Below are positions 8,446 to 16,478 of a stretch of 55,086 bases of DNA, piece after piece (position 1 is the first letter of the stretch; every line of letters starts with the position of its first letter). The notes below the pieces were generated by a model. It was not told where the DNA came from. It made no database searches and saw nothing but the letters and a program-made list of their open reading frames with translations. The stretch covers positions 1 to 55,086 of the forward strand of contig PWTK01000007.1 of the NCBI GenBank assembly GCA_003563895.1. Direction: 5' to 3'. The stretch comes from Syntrophomonadaceae bacterium. Lineage in GTDB: Bacteria > Bacillota > Dethiobacteria > DTU022 > UBA8154. Position numbers and translations under genes: made by a program.

Positions 8446-8677
8446 GGGTATCCACTTAACCGGAGTTGTGATATAAGATTGGCATGGATTACCCCCCTGA
8501 TGGCGTACACTACCCGAAATCCGCAGGTGAGTTTCAGGCTTGGTTCAGGACCGATGCAGGCCGCCTGGATTATCTGGACCGGCTGCGATGGGCCCAGGGC
8601 TTCGTCTGCCAAATCTGCAGCCACAATGGGAGTTGGAAGCCGGGATATTACCACCCGGTCCGGTTAAGTGGATACCC
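8446..8677. mobile_element. Miniature IS1595-like element with 19-bp terminal inverted repeats
   Basis: Perfect inverted repeats GGGTATCCACTTAACCGGA (8446-8464) and its complement (8659-8677) bound a 232-bp unit. A 13-bp direct repeat AAGCGGGCTAATG occurs on both sides (8434-8446 and 8680-8692), offset by about three bases on the right side. Inside is an N-terminal transposase fragment on the plus strand. The arrangement is that of an internally deleted, non-autonomous insertion sequence (MITE-like) that landed at the stop codon of the amidase gene. Confidence 0.75.
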
Positions 8678-8690
8678 TAAAGCGGGCTAA
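8484..8690 (+). pseudogene. IS1595-family transposase fragment (N-terminal zinc-ribbon part)
   Basis: This 68-codon frame begins MDYPPDGVHYPKSAGEF and continues with FRTDAGRLDYLDRLRWAQGF, then VCQIC. That matches the typical start of IS1595-family transposases, in which a conserved LRWPxGF-CPxC zinc-ribbon opens the protein. After the first Cys pair and about ten residues the frame runs straight into the right terminal inverted repeat, so the second half of the zinc ribbon and the whole DDE-type catalytic domain are missing. It cannot encode a working transposase. Confidence 0.75.
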
Positions 8691-10837
8691 TGACCCACCG
8701 CTTCCCCGGTCCGTGCCAGGAAACGCTCAATGCCTTTGGCCATTGACTCCGCCGCAAGCTGCTGGAAATCAGGAGAGCTCAGCAGTTTCTCCTCTTCGGG
8801 GTTGGAGATGAAAGCCACCTCGGCCAGCGCAGCAGGCACCCGGGACTGGCGCAGAATGGTGAAGCTGCCCGTCCTGACCCCCTTGTCTTCGCGGCGCAGT
8901 CCATGCAGCATCTCCTCCTGCACCAGCTCGGCCAGGCCCCGGCAGGCTTCCAGCTGTTCCTTCAGCTCACTGTCGGGTACGCAGTAAAAAGTCATGGTCC
9001 CAGAAATGTTCCTGTCGTGCGCAGCATTGGCATGGATGCTCAGCAGCAGCTCGCTGCCAGAGATATTTGCCGCCGCCGCCCGCTCCGAAGCGCCCAGGGA
9101 AGTTTCGCCGATGCGCGTGAAGATGGTGCTGATCCCCTTCTCCTGCAGGATCCGTCCCAGGCGCAGGGATATCTCCATGACGACCTCCCGCTCCGTGATC
9201 CCGGAAGGCCCGATGGCCCCGGGGTCTGTCCCGCCCCAGGAATTCATGTTCCCATGGCCAGGGTCGATGACCACCGTCTGACCCTCGGAGCGGAAGGGCC
9301 TGATGGTGACTTGCACCCCTCTGCCCTCCTCGATGAACCTGACGCTGGGAGTAACCGCTCCGCTCAGCTCAAACACGAGGCGTACCGTTTCTTCGTCGAA
9401 CTGGCCGGTCCGCACCACCTTCACGGGGACCCCCTCCCGGTCCACCCGGAAAGAAGGCCCCTCCCCGCTGCCCTGCAGCAGTGCCTGGAAATCAAACACC
9501 AGGCGGGACGGGTTGTCCAGCCGGAAAGAGCGGGGCAGCTCAAGCCGTGCATCGGCCCTCACTTCAACCACCAGCTCTTCCCCAAAACGCTCAAGTTTCA
9601 ATTCTTCGATGCCGGGCAATTCCCGGCCCTGTTCATCATCGGGCTCATCTTCTGCCTCTCCACCAGGAGAAGTGGAGCCGCTCTGCCAGACATCGATGAG
9701 CTGGCCATTTGTTTCGCCGTCATATCCTTTAGAGGGGCTTTCAACGCCTTTCCCCGAGAAATGAGGGGCAACCAGCCAGCCGGCCACCCAACCTTCCCGG
9801 CTGCCCCCGTCTCCCTCGTAGGAAACCCGGTACCAGCCGTTCTTTTTTTCCCGAACCTCCAGCCAATGCCCCTTCCGGACTTGCCCTGCCTGGCCGTAAT
9901 CCAGGCCGGCTCCGATGCGCACGTTGACCGCATCTTTCATGACCAGCACCGCATCCGGCGTAGAGATGAGCTCTTCCGGCAGGTCCGCAATGCCTTCCCC
10001 CGGCGGCAACCTTTCCTCGTCTTCGACCGGCGGCTCTTCTTCTTTTTCTTCCGGCTTTTCTTCCGGCTCTTCGTCAGGCTTTTCTTCCGGTTCTTCGCCG
10101 GGCTTTTCATCAAGGTCGGAATCCGGGTCTGCCGGCTCCTTTTCTTCCAGCTCCAACAGCCAGCCGGCAATCCAGCCTTCTTTTTCCGCCTCGCCGGGTA
10201 AAAGCACCCTGTACCAATCTCCGGATTTTCCGCTTACTGAAAGAACTGTTCCTTCTTTAGCCTGGGTCAACACCTCGTAAATCTCCTGGTTTGGGCCTTC
10301 CCGGACGTTGACCACGGGAGCGTTCACCACCGCTTTTGTCTCGAGCTCGTTTACCGGGTACTCCCCGGGCGGCGAAGACGGGTCTCCTTCCGGTTCCTCC
10401 GCAGTATGTAAAAGCACGGTCCTCGTTTCCCGCTCCCACTCCACTTCCAGCCCGAAGGTTTCCGACACGAAGCGAATGGGGACCATGGTGCGTCCTGCAT
10501 TGAGGGCGGGCGAGGTATCCAGGGCAACCGCTTCACCGTTAACCCGCGCTTCCTGTTCGTCAATCCAGAGTTCCAGCACAAGGTCGCCCTTTACAATTTC
10601 AACCCGGCGGTTTTCCCTGTCCCATTCCACATCGCCTCCCAGGTCCTCCGCCACGAAGCGCACCGGGACGATGGTGCGGCTGTTTTCATCTATGTAAGGG
10701 CTGACATCATATCTTAACCGTTCCCCGTTCAGCTTTATATCTACCTCGTTTCCACCCGCCGCCGGCAGCGGCCCCGTCAACAGAAAAAGAAGGAAAACGA
10801 GAAAGAAGATTGTTGGATTTCTCCAGCCGGCCTGCAT
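8687..10837 (-). CDS. Multidomain N-acetylmuramoyl-L-alanine amidase
   Basis: The 716-residue exported cell-wall hydrolase cleaves the muramyl-alanine bond of peptidoglycan. Domain order: signal peptide (1-28); copper-amine-oxidase-N/stalk repeats (about 30-145, PVRFVAEDLGG and PIRFVSETFGL); SH3b domain (about 160-225); a highly charged Glu/Lys/Pro linker (about 228-285); second SH3b (about 293-355); AMIN domain (about 405-520); Amidase_3 catalytic domain (about 525-705). Zinc ligands and catalytic residues are visible: VIDPGHG, TEREV, LLSIHANA, AEVAFISN. The ATG has AGGAGGGG at good spacing. The stop codon lies in the right flanking repeat of the miniature insertion element. Phased hexamer repeats upstream suggest response-regulator control. 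Confidence 0.95.
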   Translation of the reverse strand: MQAGWRNPTIFFLVFLLFLLTGPLPAAGGNEVDIKLNGERLRYDVSPYIDENSRTIVPVRFVAEDLGGDVEWDRENRRVEIVKGDLVLELWIDEQEARVNGEAVALDTSPALNAGRTMVPIRFVSETFGLEVEWERETRTVLLHTAEEPEGDPSSPPGEYPVNELETKAVVNAPVVNVREGPNQEIYEVLTQAKEGTVLSVSGKSGDWYRVLLPGEAEKEGWIAGWLLELEEKEPADPDSDLDEKPGEEPEEKPDEEPEEKPEEKEEEPPVEDEERLPPGEGIADLPEELISTPDAVLVMKDAVNVRIGAGLDYGQAGQVRKGHWLEVREKKNGWYRVSYEGDGGSREGWVAGWLVAPHFSGKGVESPSKGYDGETNGQLIDVWQSGSTSPGGEAEDEPDDEQGRELPGIEELKLERFGEELVVEVRADARLELPRSFRLDNPSRLVFDFQALLQGSGEGPSFRVDREGVPVKVVRTGQFDEETVRLVFELSGAVTPSVRFIEEGRGVQVTIRPFRSEGQTVVIDPGHGNMNSWGGTDPGAIGPSGITEREVVMEISLRLGRILQEKGISTIFTRIGETSLGASERAAAANISGSELLLSIHANAAHDRNISGTMTFYCVPDSELKEQLEACRGLAELVQEEMLHGLRREDKGVRTGSFTILRQSRVPAALAEVAFISNPEEEKLLSSPDFQQLAAESMAKGIERFLARTGEAVGH

Positions 10838-10862
10838 AGAGCACCCCTCCTGTGTTAAAGCG

Positions 10863-10897
10863 CTGTAACAATTGTTAACCCGTTTTAACTATTGTAA
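10863..10897 (-). promoter_or_regulatory. Four phased TTAACA-like hexamers upstream of the amidase
   Basis: On the minus strand TTACAA, TTAAAA, TTAACA and TTACAG follow each other with start-to-start distances of 9, 10 and 10 bases, 26 bases upstream of the amidase ATG. Tandem hexamers in helical phase are the hallmark of OmpR/PhoB-family response-regulator sites. The regulator is not in the window. Confidence 0.45.
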
Positions 10898-11003
10898 CGA
10901 AAATGGCGGAAAAAAGAAATGCCTTTTTTGGAAATATCCGCAACTTTTTCCATTATCAAACCGTTTTGAGAGAACGGCTGGGATCAAAAAAAGGCAGCCT
11001 CCC

Positions 11004-11031
11004 TTGACATCTCCTTTCCCGAAAGTATAAT
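11004..11031 (+). promoter_or_regulatory. Sigma-70/SigA-type promoter for the aldo/keto reductase gene
   Basis: A perfect TTGACA (11004-11009) is separated by 16 bases from a perfect TATAAT (11026-11031). The gene's TTG start at 11064 follows after an AAGGAGG ribosome site. Confidence 0.85.
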
Positions 11032-11063
11032 AGGGTAACAATCCCAAGGAGGGCAATCCGGAT

Positions 11064-12149
11064 TTGAAAACAAAACTGTCCCGCAAAAGGTTTTTGCTGT
11101 TGGGCCTTACGGCGCTGCTGGGCCTGGTCGCCGCCGCCTTTGCCCGCTTCTTTTTCAGGCAGTTACCATCCCGGCTTGACGTGGCCGAAGACAATGTTGA
11201 AAAAAGTGTCCGCACAGAAACCGACGCCGAACCCAAAACCCCGGCCAGGCCAAAGCATAACGGAGTGCGCGAGAGAGCTGAGGAAGACCCCGCGGAGAAA
11301 AGGCCGAAGGACCCGTGGAAAAGAGTGCTGGGCAGCACAGGGGAAACGGTCAGCCTCTTCGGTCTGGGCGGCGCGGGAATAATCGCCCGCGCAGAAAAAG
11401 AGGAAGAGGCGCTGGCCCTTTTGAAGCGGGCCCTGGACCGGGGCGTTAACTACATCGATACCGCTCCCTCCTATGCCGGGGGGGTCAGCGAACGCCATAT
11501 CGGCAGGGCCTTGAAGCACCGGCGTCGGGAAGTCTTCCTGGCCACCAAGACCCTGGACCGGACCTACGAGGGCACCCTGCGAAATATTGAAAGCAGCCTG
11601 GAACGGCTGCAAACGGATTACCTCGATCTCTACCAGATCCACGGCATCAGGGACAAAAACGAGGCCGACCGGGTCCTGGAACCAGACGGGGCAGTGCGTG
11701 CCCTCCAGCGTCTCCGGGAAGAAGGCGTTGTCAAGTACACCGGGGCAACCGGGCACCGGGACCCACAGGCCCTTCGCTACCTTCTCGAGCGGCATGAATT
11801 CGACTGTGTTTTAATACCGCTCAACCCGGCCGATCTCTACCGTGCCTCTTTTCAAAAAAACCTGCTGCCGTTTGCGGTGGAGAGAAAAATGGGCATCATC
11901 ACCATGAAAGTGGTTTCTTACGGCCGGCTCCTGCGCCAGGACGGCATAGCCACCATGAAAGAGGCTTTGGGCTATGTCTGCACGCTGCCCATACACACGG
12001 CCATCGTCGGCCTCTCTTCGCTGGATGAACTGGAAGAAAATATTGCCATCTGTCAAAATTTCAGCCCGCTGTCGCCAGAAGAAATGGACCGGCTGGAAAG
12101 TCTGGCAGAAGCGTACCAGGAGGAGGCCAACTTTTACAAGGATTGGTGA
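11064..12149 (+). CDS. Membrane-anchored or exported aldo/keto reductase
   Basis: 361 residues. The N-terminus KTKLSRKRFLLLGLTALLGL looks like a signal or anchor sequence; SRKRFL is close to, but not the canonical, twin-arginine motif. A charged linker (about 35-90) precedes an aldo/keto reductase barrel. Catalytic residues are recognisable: Asp in YIDTAPSY with Tyr, Lys in LATKT, His in YQIHG. Family members reduce carbonyls with NADPH. The start is TTG with AAGGAGG. An extra-cytoplasmic location is inferred and would be unusual for an NADPH enzyme unless Tat-exported. It is convergent with the small membrane-protein gene that follows. A bound cofactor might allow a redox role like other Tat-exported Firmicute reductases. 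Confidence 0.88.
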   Translation: MKTKLSRKRFLLLGLTALLGLVAAAFARFFFRQLPSRLDVAEDNVEKSVRTETDAEPKTPARPKHNGVRERAEEDPAEKRPKDPWKRVLGSTGETVSLFGLGGAGIIARAEKEEEALALLKRALDRGVNYIDTAPSYAGGVSERHIGRALKHRRREVFLATKTLDRTYEGTLRNIESSLERLQTDYLDLYQIHGIRDKNEADRVLEPDGAVRALQRLREEGVVKYTGATGHRDPQALRYLLERHEFDCVLIPLNPADLYRASFQKNLLPFAVERKMGIITMKVVSYGRLLRQDGIATMKEALGYVCTLPIHTAIVGLSSLDELEENIAICQNFSPLSPEEMDRLESLAEAYQEEANFYKDW

Positions 12150-12154
12150 AGGTG

Positions 12155-12415
12155 CTAGCGGCGATCCCTTTTCAAGTCAAACAGGATCTTCTCCAGGTAC
12201 CATTCCCGGGTATGGCCCGGGTACTTTTGCCGCATTCTTTCGACGAAGTCGTCGATATACTCCTCCGCCTGGTCGGGGGGAAGGTGCAGCTGCTTTTGCA
12301 ATTCTTTGTAAAGGCGCGATTGGCTCGGCCCCCTCAAAGATTTTCTCTGCTTCAGGAAATAGGCGATGAGGAATGCGCCGACGAACACTACTGCGAGGAT
12401 GATAATAATTTCCAT
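12155..12415 (-). CDS. Small single-span membrane protein, unknown function
   Basis: 86 residues: one N-terminal membrane helix (about 2-20, MEIIIILAVVFVGAFLIAYF) followed by a soluble charged helical tail (LYKELQKQLHLPPDQAEEYIDDFVERM). The ATG has GGAGG at a good distance, so translation is likely real. The tail looks like a helical bundle or protein-interaction segment. I do not recognise a named family. It ends six bases from the convergent reductase gene and lies downstream of the AIR-synthase-like gene's stop on the opposite side of a 200-base gap. Confidence 0.8.
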   Translation of the reverse strand: MEIIIILAVVFVGAFLIAYFLKQRKSLRGPSQSRLYKELQKQLHLPPDQAEEYIDDFVERMRQKYPGHTREWYLEKILFDLKRDRR

Positions 12416-12615
12416 ACCTCAAAACCTCCAAACATTGCAGAAGCCTTGTAATTCGCCTCTGTCGAAGTTTGCTTTTCCTCCGGAGTGCCGCCCTCAGGAG
12501 CTTTGAACTGTATTTCATTCTTCGCTGTTGGAGCACACCCCGCCAAGGACGCTTGAGGAAGATGGGGGAACCAACGCTCCCGCAGCGCTCCGGACAAACC
12601 TCTGGGAAAACGCGC

Positions 12616-13608
12616 TCAAGCGTACCGCTCCAGGGCTTCATAGAGCTCGTCCCGCGGGGGCGCGGTAAGCTCCTCTCTCGTTTCTCCGACTACCAGGTAC
12701 AACCCGGGCTCCTCCCGGACCCTCCCGATGACGCAGGCGGGAATGCCCAGCTTCTCCAGCGTTGCCAGCACCCTGCTCCCGGGGGGCGCCGTGATCACCA
12801 TCGCTCCGCTGGAGATCAGCCCCAGGGGATCGATCTGCAGGCAGCGGCAGACGGCCTCCGTCTCCGGAGCCAGGGGAATGGCTTCCGCCCGGATCTCCAG
12901 GCCAACCTCGGATGCCGAGGCCAGCTCCACCAGCGCACCCCGCACCCCGCCTTCGGTGGCATCGTGCATGGCGGTGGCCCCGGCGCGGGCCGCGGCCAGC
13001 CCCTCGGGCACCACGCTCAAATGCTCTCCCAGGTCTTCTGCACCCCGCAGGATCTCCGCCGGCAGCATCTCCCGCAGCCGGCCGGCCAGGTCCGCTGCCA
13101 GGATGGCCGTGCCTTCCAGGCCTGCCCACTTGGTGAGGATAACCTCGTCTCCCGACCGGGCCCCCGAGCTGGTGACCAGGTGTTCCCGAGCCACCTTCCC
13201 CATGGCAGTGGCGGCGATGACCGCTTGGTTTACGGCCGCGGTGATCTCGGCATGCCCGCCCAGGATGGCCACGCCCAGACCGCACGCCGTTTGGTGGGTC
13301 TCGGCCACCACCTCCTGCACCTCGGGCTGCCCGGTCCCTTCGGGAAACAGGTAATTCAGGAGAAGTCCCACCGGTTCGGCCCCGGCCGCGGCGACGTCGT
13401 TACAAGAAATGTGCACCGCCAGCCGCCCCAGCCCAGAGGAGGTCCCGGTGATGGGATCGGTGGAAAGCACGAGCAGCTCGTCGCCGAGCTCAAGCACGGC
13501 GCAGTCTTCCCCGTATTTCGGCCCCAGCAGCACTTCTTTTCGCCGAGCCCCGACAAAGGGAAGAATGAGGGTCTGCAGTACGTCGGGGGATATTTTGCCG
13601 ATCTTCAC
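12616..13608 (-). CDS. AIR synthase/HypE-like protein
   Basis: About 330 residues with the PurM/HypE/ThiL/SelD fold: N-terminal KYGEDCAVLEL, STDPITG, the dimer/ATP segment HISCNDVAAAGAEPVGLLLNY, and in the C-terminal domain MHDATEGGVRGALVELA and GLISSGAMVI. HypE is the closest match in layout; it dehydrates a thiocarboxamide carrier during [NiFe]-hydrogenase maturation, but HypE's conserved C-terminal Cys tail (PRIC) is absent here, the protein ending LYEALERYA. So this is a HypE relative with an unassigned reaction. The start at 13608 is a GTG with GGGAG nine bases upstream; the TTG two codons earlier is too close to it. No other hyp genes are nearby. Confidence 0.85.
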   Translation of the reverse strand: MKIGKISPDVLQTLILPFVGARRKEVLLGPKYGEDCAVLELGDELLVLSTDPITGTSSGLGRLAVHISCNDVAAAGAEPVGLLLNYLFPEGTGQPEVQEVVAETHQTACGLGVAILGGHAEITAAVNQAVIAATAMGKVAREHLVTSSGARSGDEVILTKWAGLEGTAILAADLAGRLREMLPAEILRGAEDLGEHLSVVPEGLAAARAGATAMHDATEGGVRGALVELASASEVGLEIRAEAIPLAPETEAVCRCLQIDPLGLISSGAMVITAPPGSRVLATLEKLGIPACVIGRVREEPGLYLVVGETREELTAPPRDELYEALERYA

Positions 13609-13973
13609 CTTCAACAGCTCCCTGATCGCGAATTTTCAATAGATGATGGAACAACCGACAACCGGAAAGCTCACTTACTCTACCGGTTCGTAAAATGTCC
13701 TTTCGGGCTTCGGGCGTGGGAAGAAGCCTGCACCCCGAACCGGGCCTTGGTGATCGGGGCAGCCTCCTCTACCGCCCGGCAGCGGCAGGAGAAGAAAGAC
13801 AAACCATCCATGCAGCGGAGAACTGCAACACCGCCTACATTGTATTTCGAGTTTGCCTCCCTGCCGCCCGGCGGCGCCTGAGGAAGAATGATCACTGCCG
13901 GCATTTTCGTCACAAAATGTTAAGCCCTGTGCTCCTTTTAGGCCCAAGAAGCCTCAATCACTTTTTCCCGGGA
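13609..13973. other. Intergenic region with two doubtful minus-strand frames
   Basis: A 365-base gap between the acyl-CoA synthetase stop and the HypE-like start. Two overlapping minus-strand frames (13675-13947 and 13680-13913) are open, but both have poor, proline/arginine/serine-rich composition and no clear family. I cannot decide whether either is a decayed gene. No clear terminator was seen. Confidence 0.3.
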
Positions 13974-16145
13974 TCATGTTCTGCCGCCGCCGGCCTCCGC
14001 TTCCCTCTCCAGCACCACCAGGGCATCGACCACGACCGGCCGGGAACCGGAAAGAATGATGGGGTTCAAGTCTATTTCGGCCACGCGGGGGTGCAGCAGG
14101 GAAAGCGCACCCAGGTTTTGCAAGATCCGGGCCAGTTCTTCCCTGTCCGCTGGCGGAAGACCGCGGAACCCTTCCAGGAGGGCCCTGCCCCTCACATCGG
14201 CCAGCATTTCTTCCGCCTCGCTCCGGCTCAAGGGGGCCGCGCGAATGGTAAAATCGCCCAGCGCCTCGGTAAAAACCCCGCCCAGGCCGAAGAGCACGCA
14301 GGGCCCAAAGCCCGGAAACCGCGTCACGCCGGCCAACAGCTCCCGCTCTCCCCGGACCATCTCCGATACCAGCACCGGGATTTCCTCCCCGGCCGCCTCC
14401 GCTATTTCAAAATAGGCCCCCTGCACCTCACTCCTGTTTTTTAAGCCCAGTTTGATGAGTCCCCTTTCACTCTTGTGGGCGATGTCGGGCGAGCACCCTT
14501 TCAGCACCACCGGAAAGCCCATCTCCTCCGCCGCCTCTACCGCTTCCTCGAGCGCCTGCACCCTCCTTTCAGGGGCCAGCGGGATGCCGTACGCCGCCAG
14601 CACCCGCTTGGAATCGTATTCGTCCAGGCTGCACTGGCCGCGGGCCAGTGCCTCTTCTATCAGGCGCTCCGCTTCGGAAGAAGGTACCGGAAGCTCGGGG
14701 GGAAGCGTCTTTTCCCGCTCCCGGATGGTTTTGTAACGGTAGAGCGCCAGCAGAGCGCGGGCGGCCTTTTCCGGCACGTCAAATACGGGCACGTTATTTT
14801 TGCGGTAGGCCTCTGCATAGTTGTCGTCCTCGAAAAAGGAAGAGACCACCAGCGGAATGTCGTATTTAAAGGGGAGCGAAACGGTATCCGAGAGATCCTG
14901 CCGGAAGCGCTCGAAAAGCTCTTCGAAGGGTACCCCGCCCAACAGTTCGCGCAGATGGGGGTAAATCTCTTTCATGAACCCCCTGCTCATGGCGCCGTGA
15001 AGCGCCACGGCATCGACTTCCCCGCTCTGCATGATCAATTCCGGGATGCCGGTGCTCAGTGCACGAACATCCAAATGAAAGGTGAGATCCACCGGGTTGG
15101 TGCTGGATCCCTGAGGGGGAAGGTGTTCCCTGATCCTTTCCTGGAGCCCTTCCGAGAAGGGCGGCACCTCCATGCCGCCTTCGTTGCAGGTATGGGCGAT
15201 GGCCGTCCCCGGCCCCCCGGAATTGGTCACCACACCCACCCGCTTTCCCCGGGGCAGCGGCTGGGCGGCAAGAGTCCAGCCGTGCTCGTAGATGTCTTCG
15301 ATGGAGTGGACCCTGATGATGCCGGCCTGTTTGAAAACGCCCTCGTAGAGGTAATCGGGGCCGGCCATGGAACCGGTGTGGCTCCTTCCGGCGCGGGCCC
15401 CCGCAGCGGAACCGCCCACGTACTGGGCCAGCACGGGTTTGTGGGGGGTAATCTTCTGCGCAGCCTCGATAAAGCGGCGGCCCTCACGGATCCCTTCTAT
15501 GTAGAGCCCGATGGCCCGGGTCTGCTCGTCCTGGCCCAGGTACTCCAGGGCGTCAACGATATTTAGGTCCGCTTCGTTGCCCACGCTGACGGCCTTGCTG
15601 AAGCGGATGCCTTTTTTCCTGAGGTAGGCCAGGGTCTGGGTCACGTATGTCCCGCTTTGGGTGGCCATCCCCAGCATGCCGGGCCCATCCGCCATCCTTA
15701 TCACGGTCATATTCAAGGAAACCTGGGAGTTGAGCACACCCATGCAGTTCGGACCCAGGAAGCGGATGCCGTACTTTCGGGCCGTTTCCTGGAGCTTTTT
15801 CTCCAGCTGCGCCCCCTCTTCCCCCGTCTCCTTGAAGCCGGCTGAAATGATAATGGCGCGGGGGGTGCCCAGCCGGCCGAACTCCTCCAGCAGTTCCACC
15901 GCGGATGCTGTCGGCACGATCAGCATGGCCAAGTCGGGGGGGTCCGGCAGGTCGGACACCGAGGGATACGCCCTGCAGCCGAGGACCTCTTTTTCCCGCG
16001 GGTGAATGGGGTAAAAGGCCCCCTGGAAACCGTCTTTTAAAATATTCAGTGCCTGCATGGTGCCCATTTTCATGGGATTGTTCCCCGCTCCCACAACAGC
16101 GATGGAACGGGGGTTCATCAAAAGGTCCAGTGGGTTCTCTTTCAT
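13974..16145 (-). CDS. ADP-forming acetate/acyl-CoA synthetase, fused alpha-beta
   Basis: About 723 residues. The protein should interconvert acyl-CoA + ADP + Pi and acid + CoA + ATP, conserving energy during fermentation. Layout: CoA-binding Rossmann domain at the N-terminus (NPRSIAVVGAGNNPMKMG), succinyl-CoA-ligase-like flavodoxin domains in the middle with the phospho-His region (RAGRSHTGSMAG), and a C-terminal ATP-grasp domain (VLKGCSPDIAHKSERG, LFGLGGVFTEALGD, EIDLNPIIL). This alpha-beta fusion is typical of archaeal and anaerobic bacterial enzymes. I chose the ATG at 16145, preceded by GAGGAGG. A longer open frame reaching 16301 has no ribosome site and an unlikely N-terminus. A structured inverted repeat lies upstream. 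Confidence 0.93.
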   Translation of the reverse strand: MKENPLDLLMNPRSIAVVGAGNNPMKMGTMQALNILKDGFQGAFYPIHPREKEVLGCRAYPSVSDLPDPPDLAMLIVPTASAVELLEEFGRLGTPRAIIISAGFKETGEEGAQLEKKLQETARKYGIRFLGPNCMGVLNSQVSLNMTVIRMADGPGMLGMATQSGTYVTQTLAYLRKKGIRFSKAVSVGNEADLNIVDALEYLGQDEQTRAIGLYIEGIREGRRFIEAAQKITPHKPVLAQYVGGSAAGARAGRSHTGSMAGPDYLYEGVFKQAGIIRVHSIEDIYEHGWTLAAQPLPRGKRVGVVTNSGGPGTAIAHTCNEGGMEVPPFSEGLQERIREHLPPQGSSTNPVDLTFHLDVRALSTGIPELIMQSGEVDAVALHGAMSRGFMKEIYPHLRELLGGVPFEELFERFRQDLSDTVSLPFKYDIPLVVSSFFEDDNYAEAYRKNNVPVFDVPEKAARALLALYRYKTIREREKTLPPELPVPSSEAERLIEEALARGQCSLDEYDSKRVLAAYGIPLAPERRVQALEEAVEAAEEMGFPVVLKGCSPDIAHKSERGLIKLGLKNRSEVQGAYFEIAEAAGEEIPVLVSEMVRGERELLAGVTRFPGFGPCVLFGLGGVFTEALGDFTIRAAPLSRSEAEEMLADVRGRALLEGFRGLPPADREELARILQNLGALSLLHPRVAEIDLNPIILSGSRPVVVDALVVLEREAEAGGGRT

Positions 16146-16269
16146 CGCATCTCTTTCCTCCTCGCTTCGGACATGCTTCGTATGTGCTGCGGCTGTGATA
16201 TTTGCTGATGGGTTTATTATAACAAAATCGCGAAGACCGTCCACTCCCCAAAATGCGGTTTTGGTTTGC

Positions 16270-16366
16270 CCCCAAAAAGCCTTTTTTCGGCACAACCACA
16301 TTTAAGAAAATGGCTTATCATTGGACTTTTTAAAGTCCAAATTACCCTCGAATAGGCTTTTTGGGG
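16270..16366. repeat. Nested inverted repeat upstream of the acyl-CoA synthetase gene
   Basis: Perfect 12-base arms CCCCAAAAAGCC (16270-16281) and GGCTTTTTGGGG (16355-16366) enclose 73 bases. Inside lies a second perfect palindrome with 9-base arms, TTGGACTTT and AAAGTCCAA (16321-16340). It sits 125-220 bases upstream of the synthetase ATG, in its likely leader or promoter, and downstream of the flavoprotein stop. It could be a terminator for the upstream gene, a leader RNA structure or a small mobile repeat. Confidence 0.55.
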
Positions 16367-16478
16367 TTGAATCAGTGATTTTTTCATCCGGGTTTTCCAG
16401 GGCGGATCCTCCGCGTTTTATCGTTCCTTCCCGCCTCCCCAATTGAGGGCAGGCGGGTAAGGGCGGCCGGCAGACGGC

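Noticed and set aside
13675..13947. Two overlapping minus-strand frames between the HypE-like and acyl-CoA synthetase genes
   Set aside because: Neither has a ribosome site or a recognisable domain; I only note them as doubtful in the gap entry.
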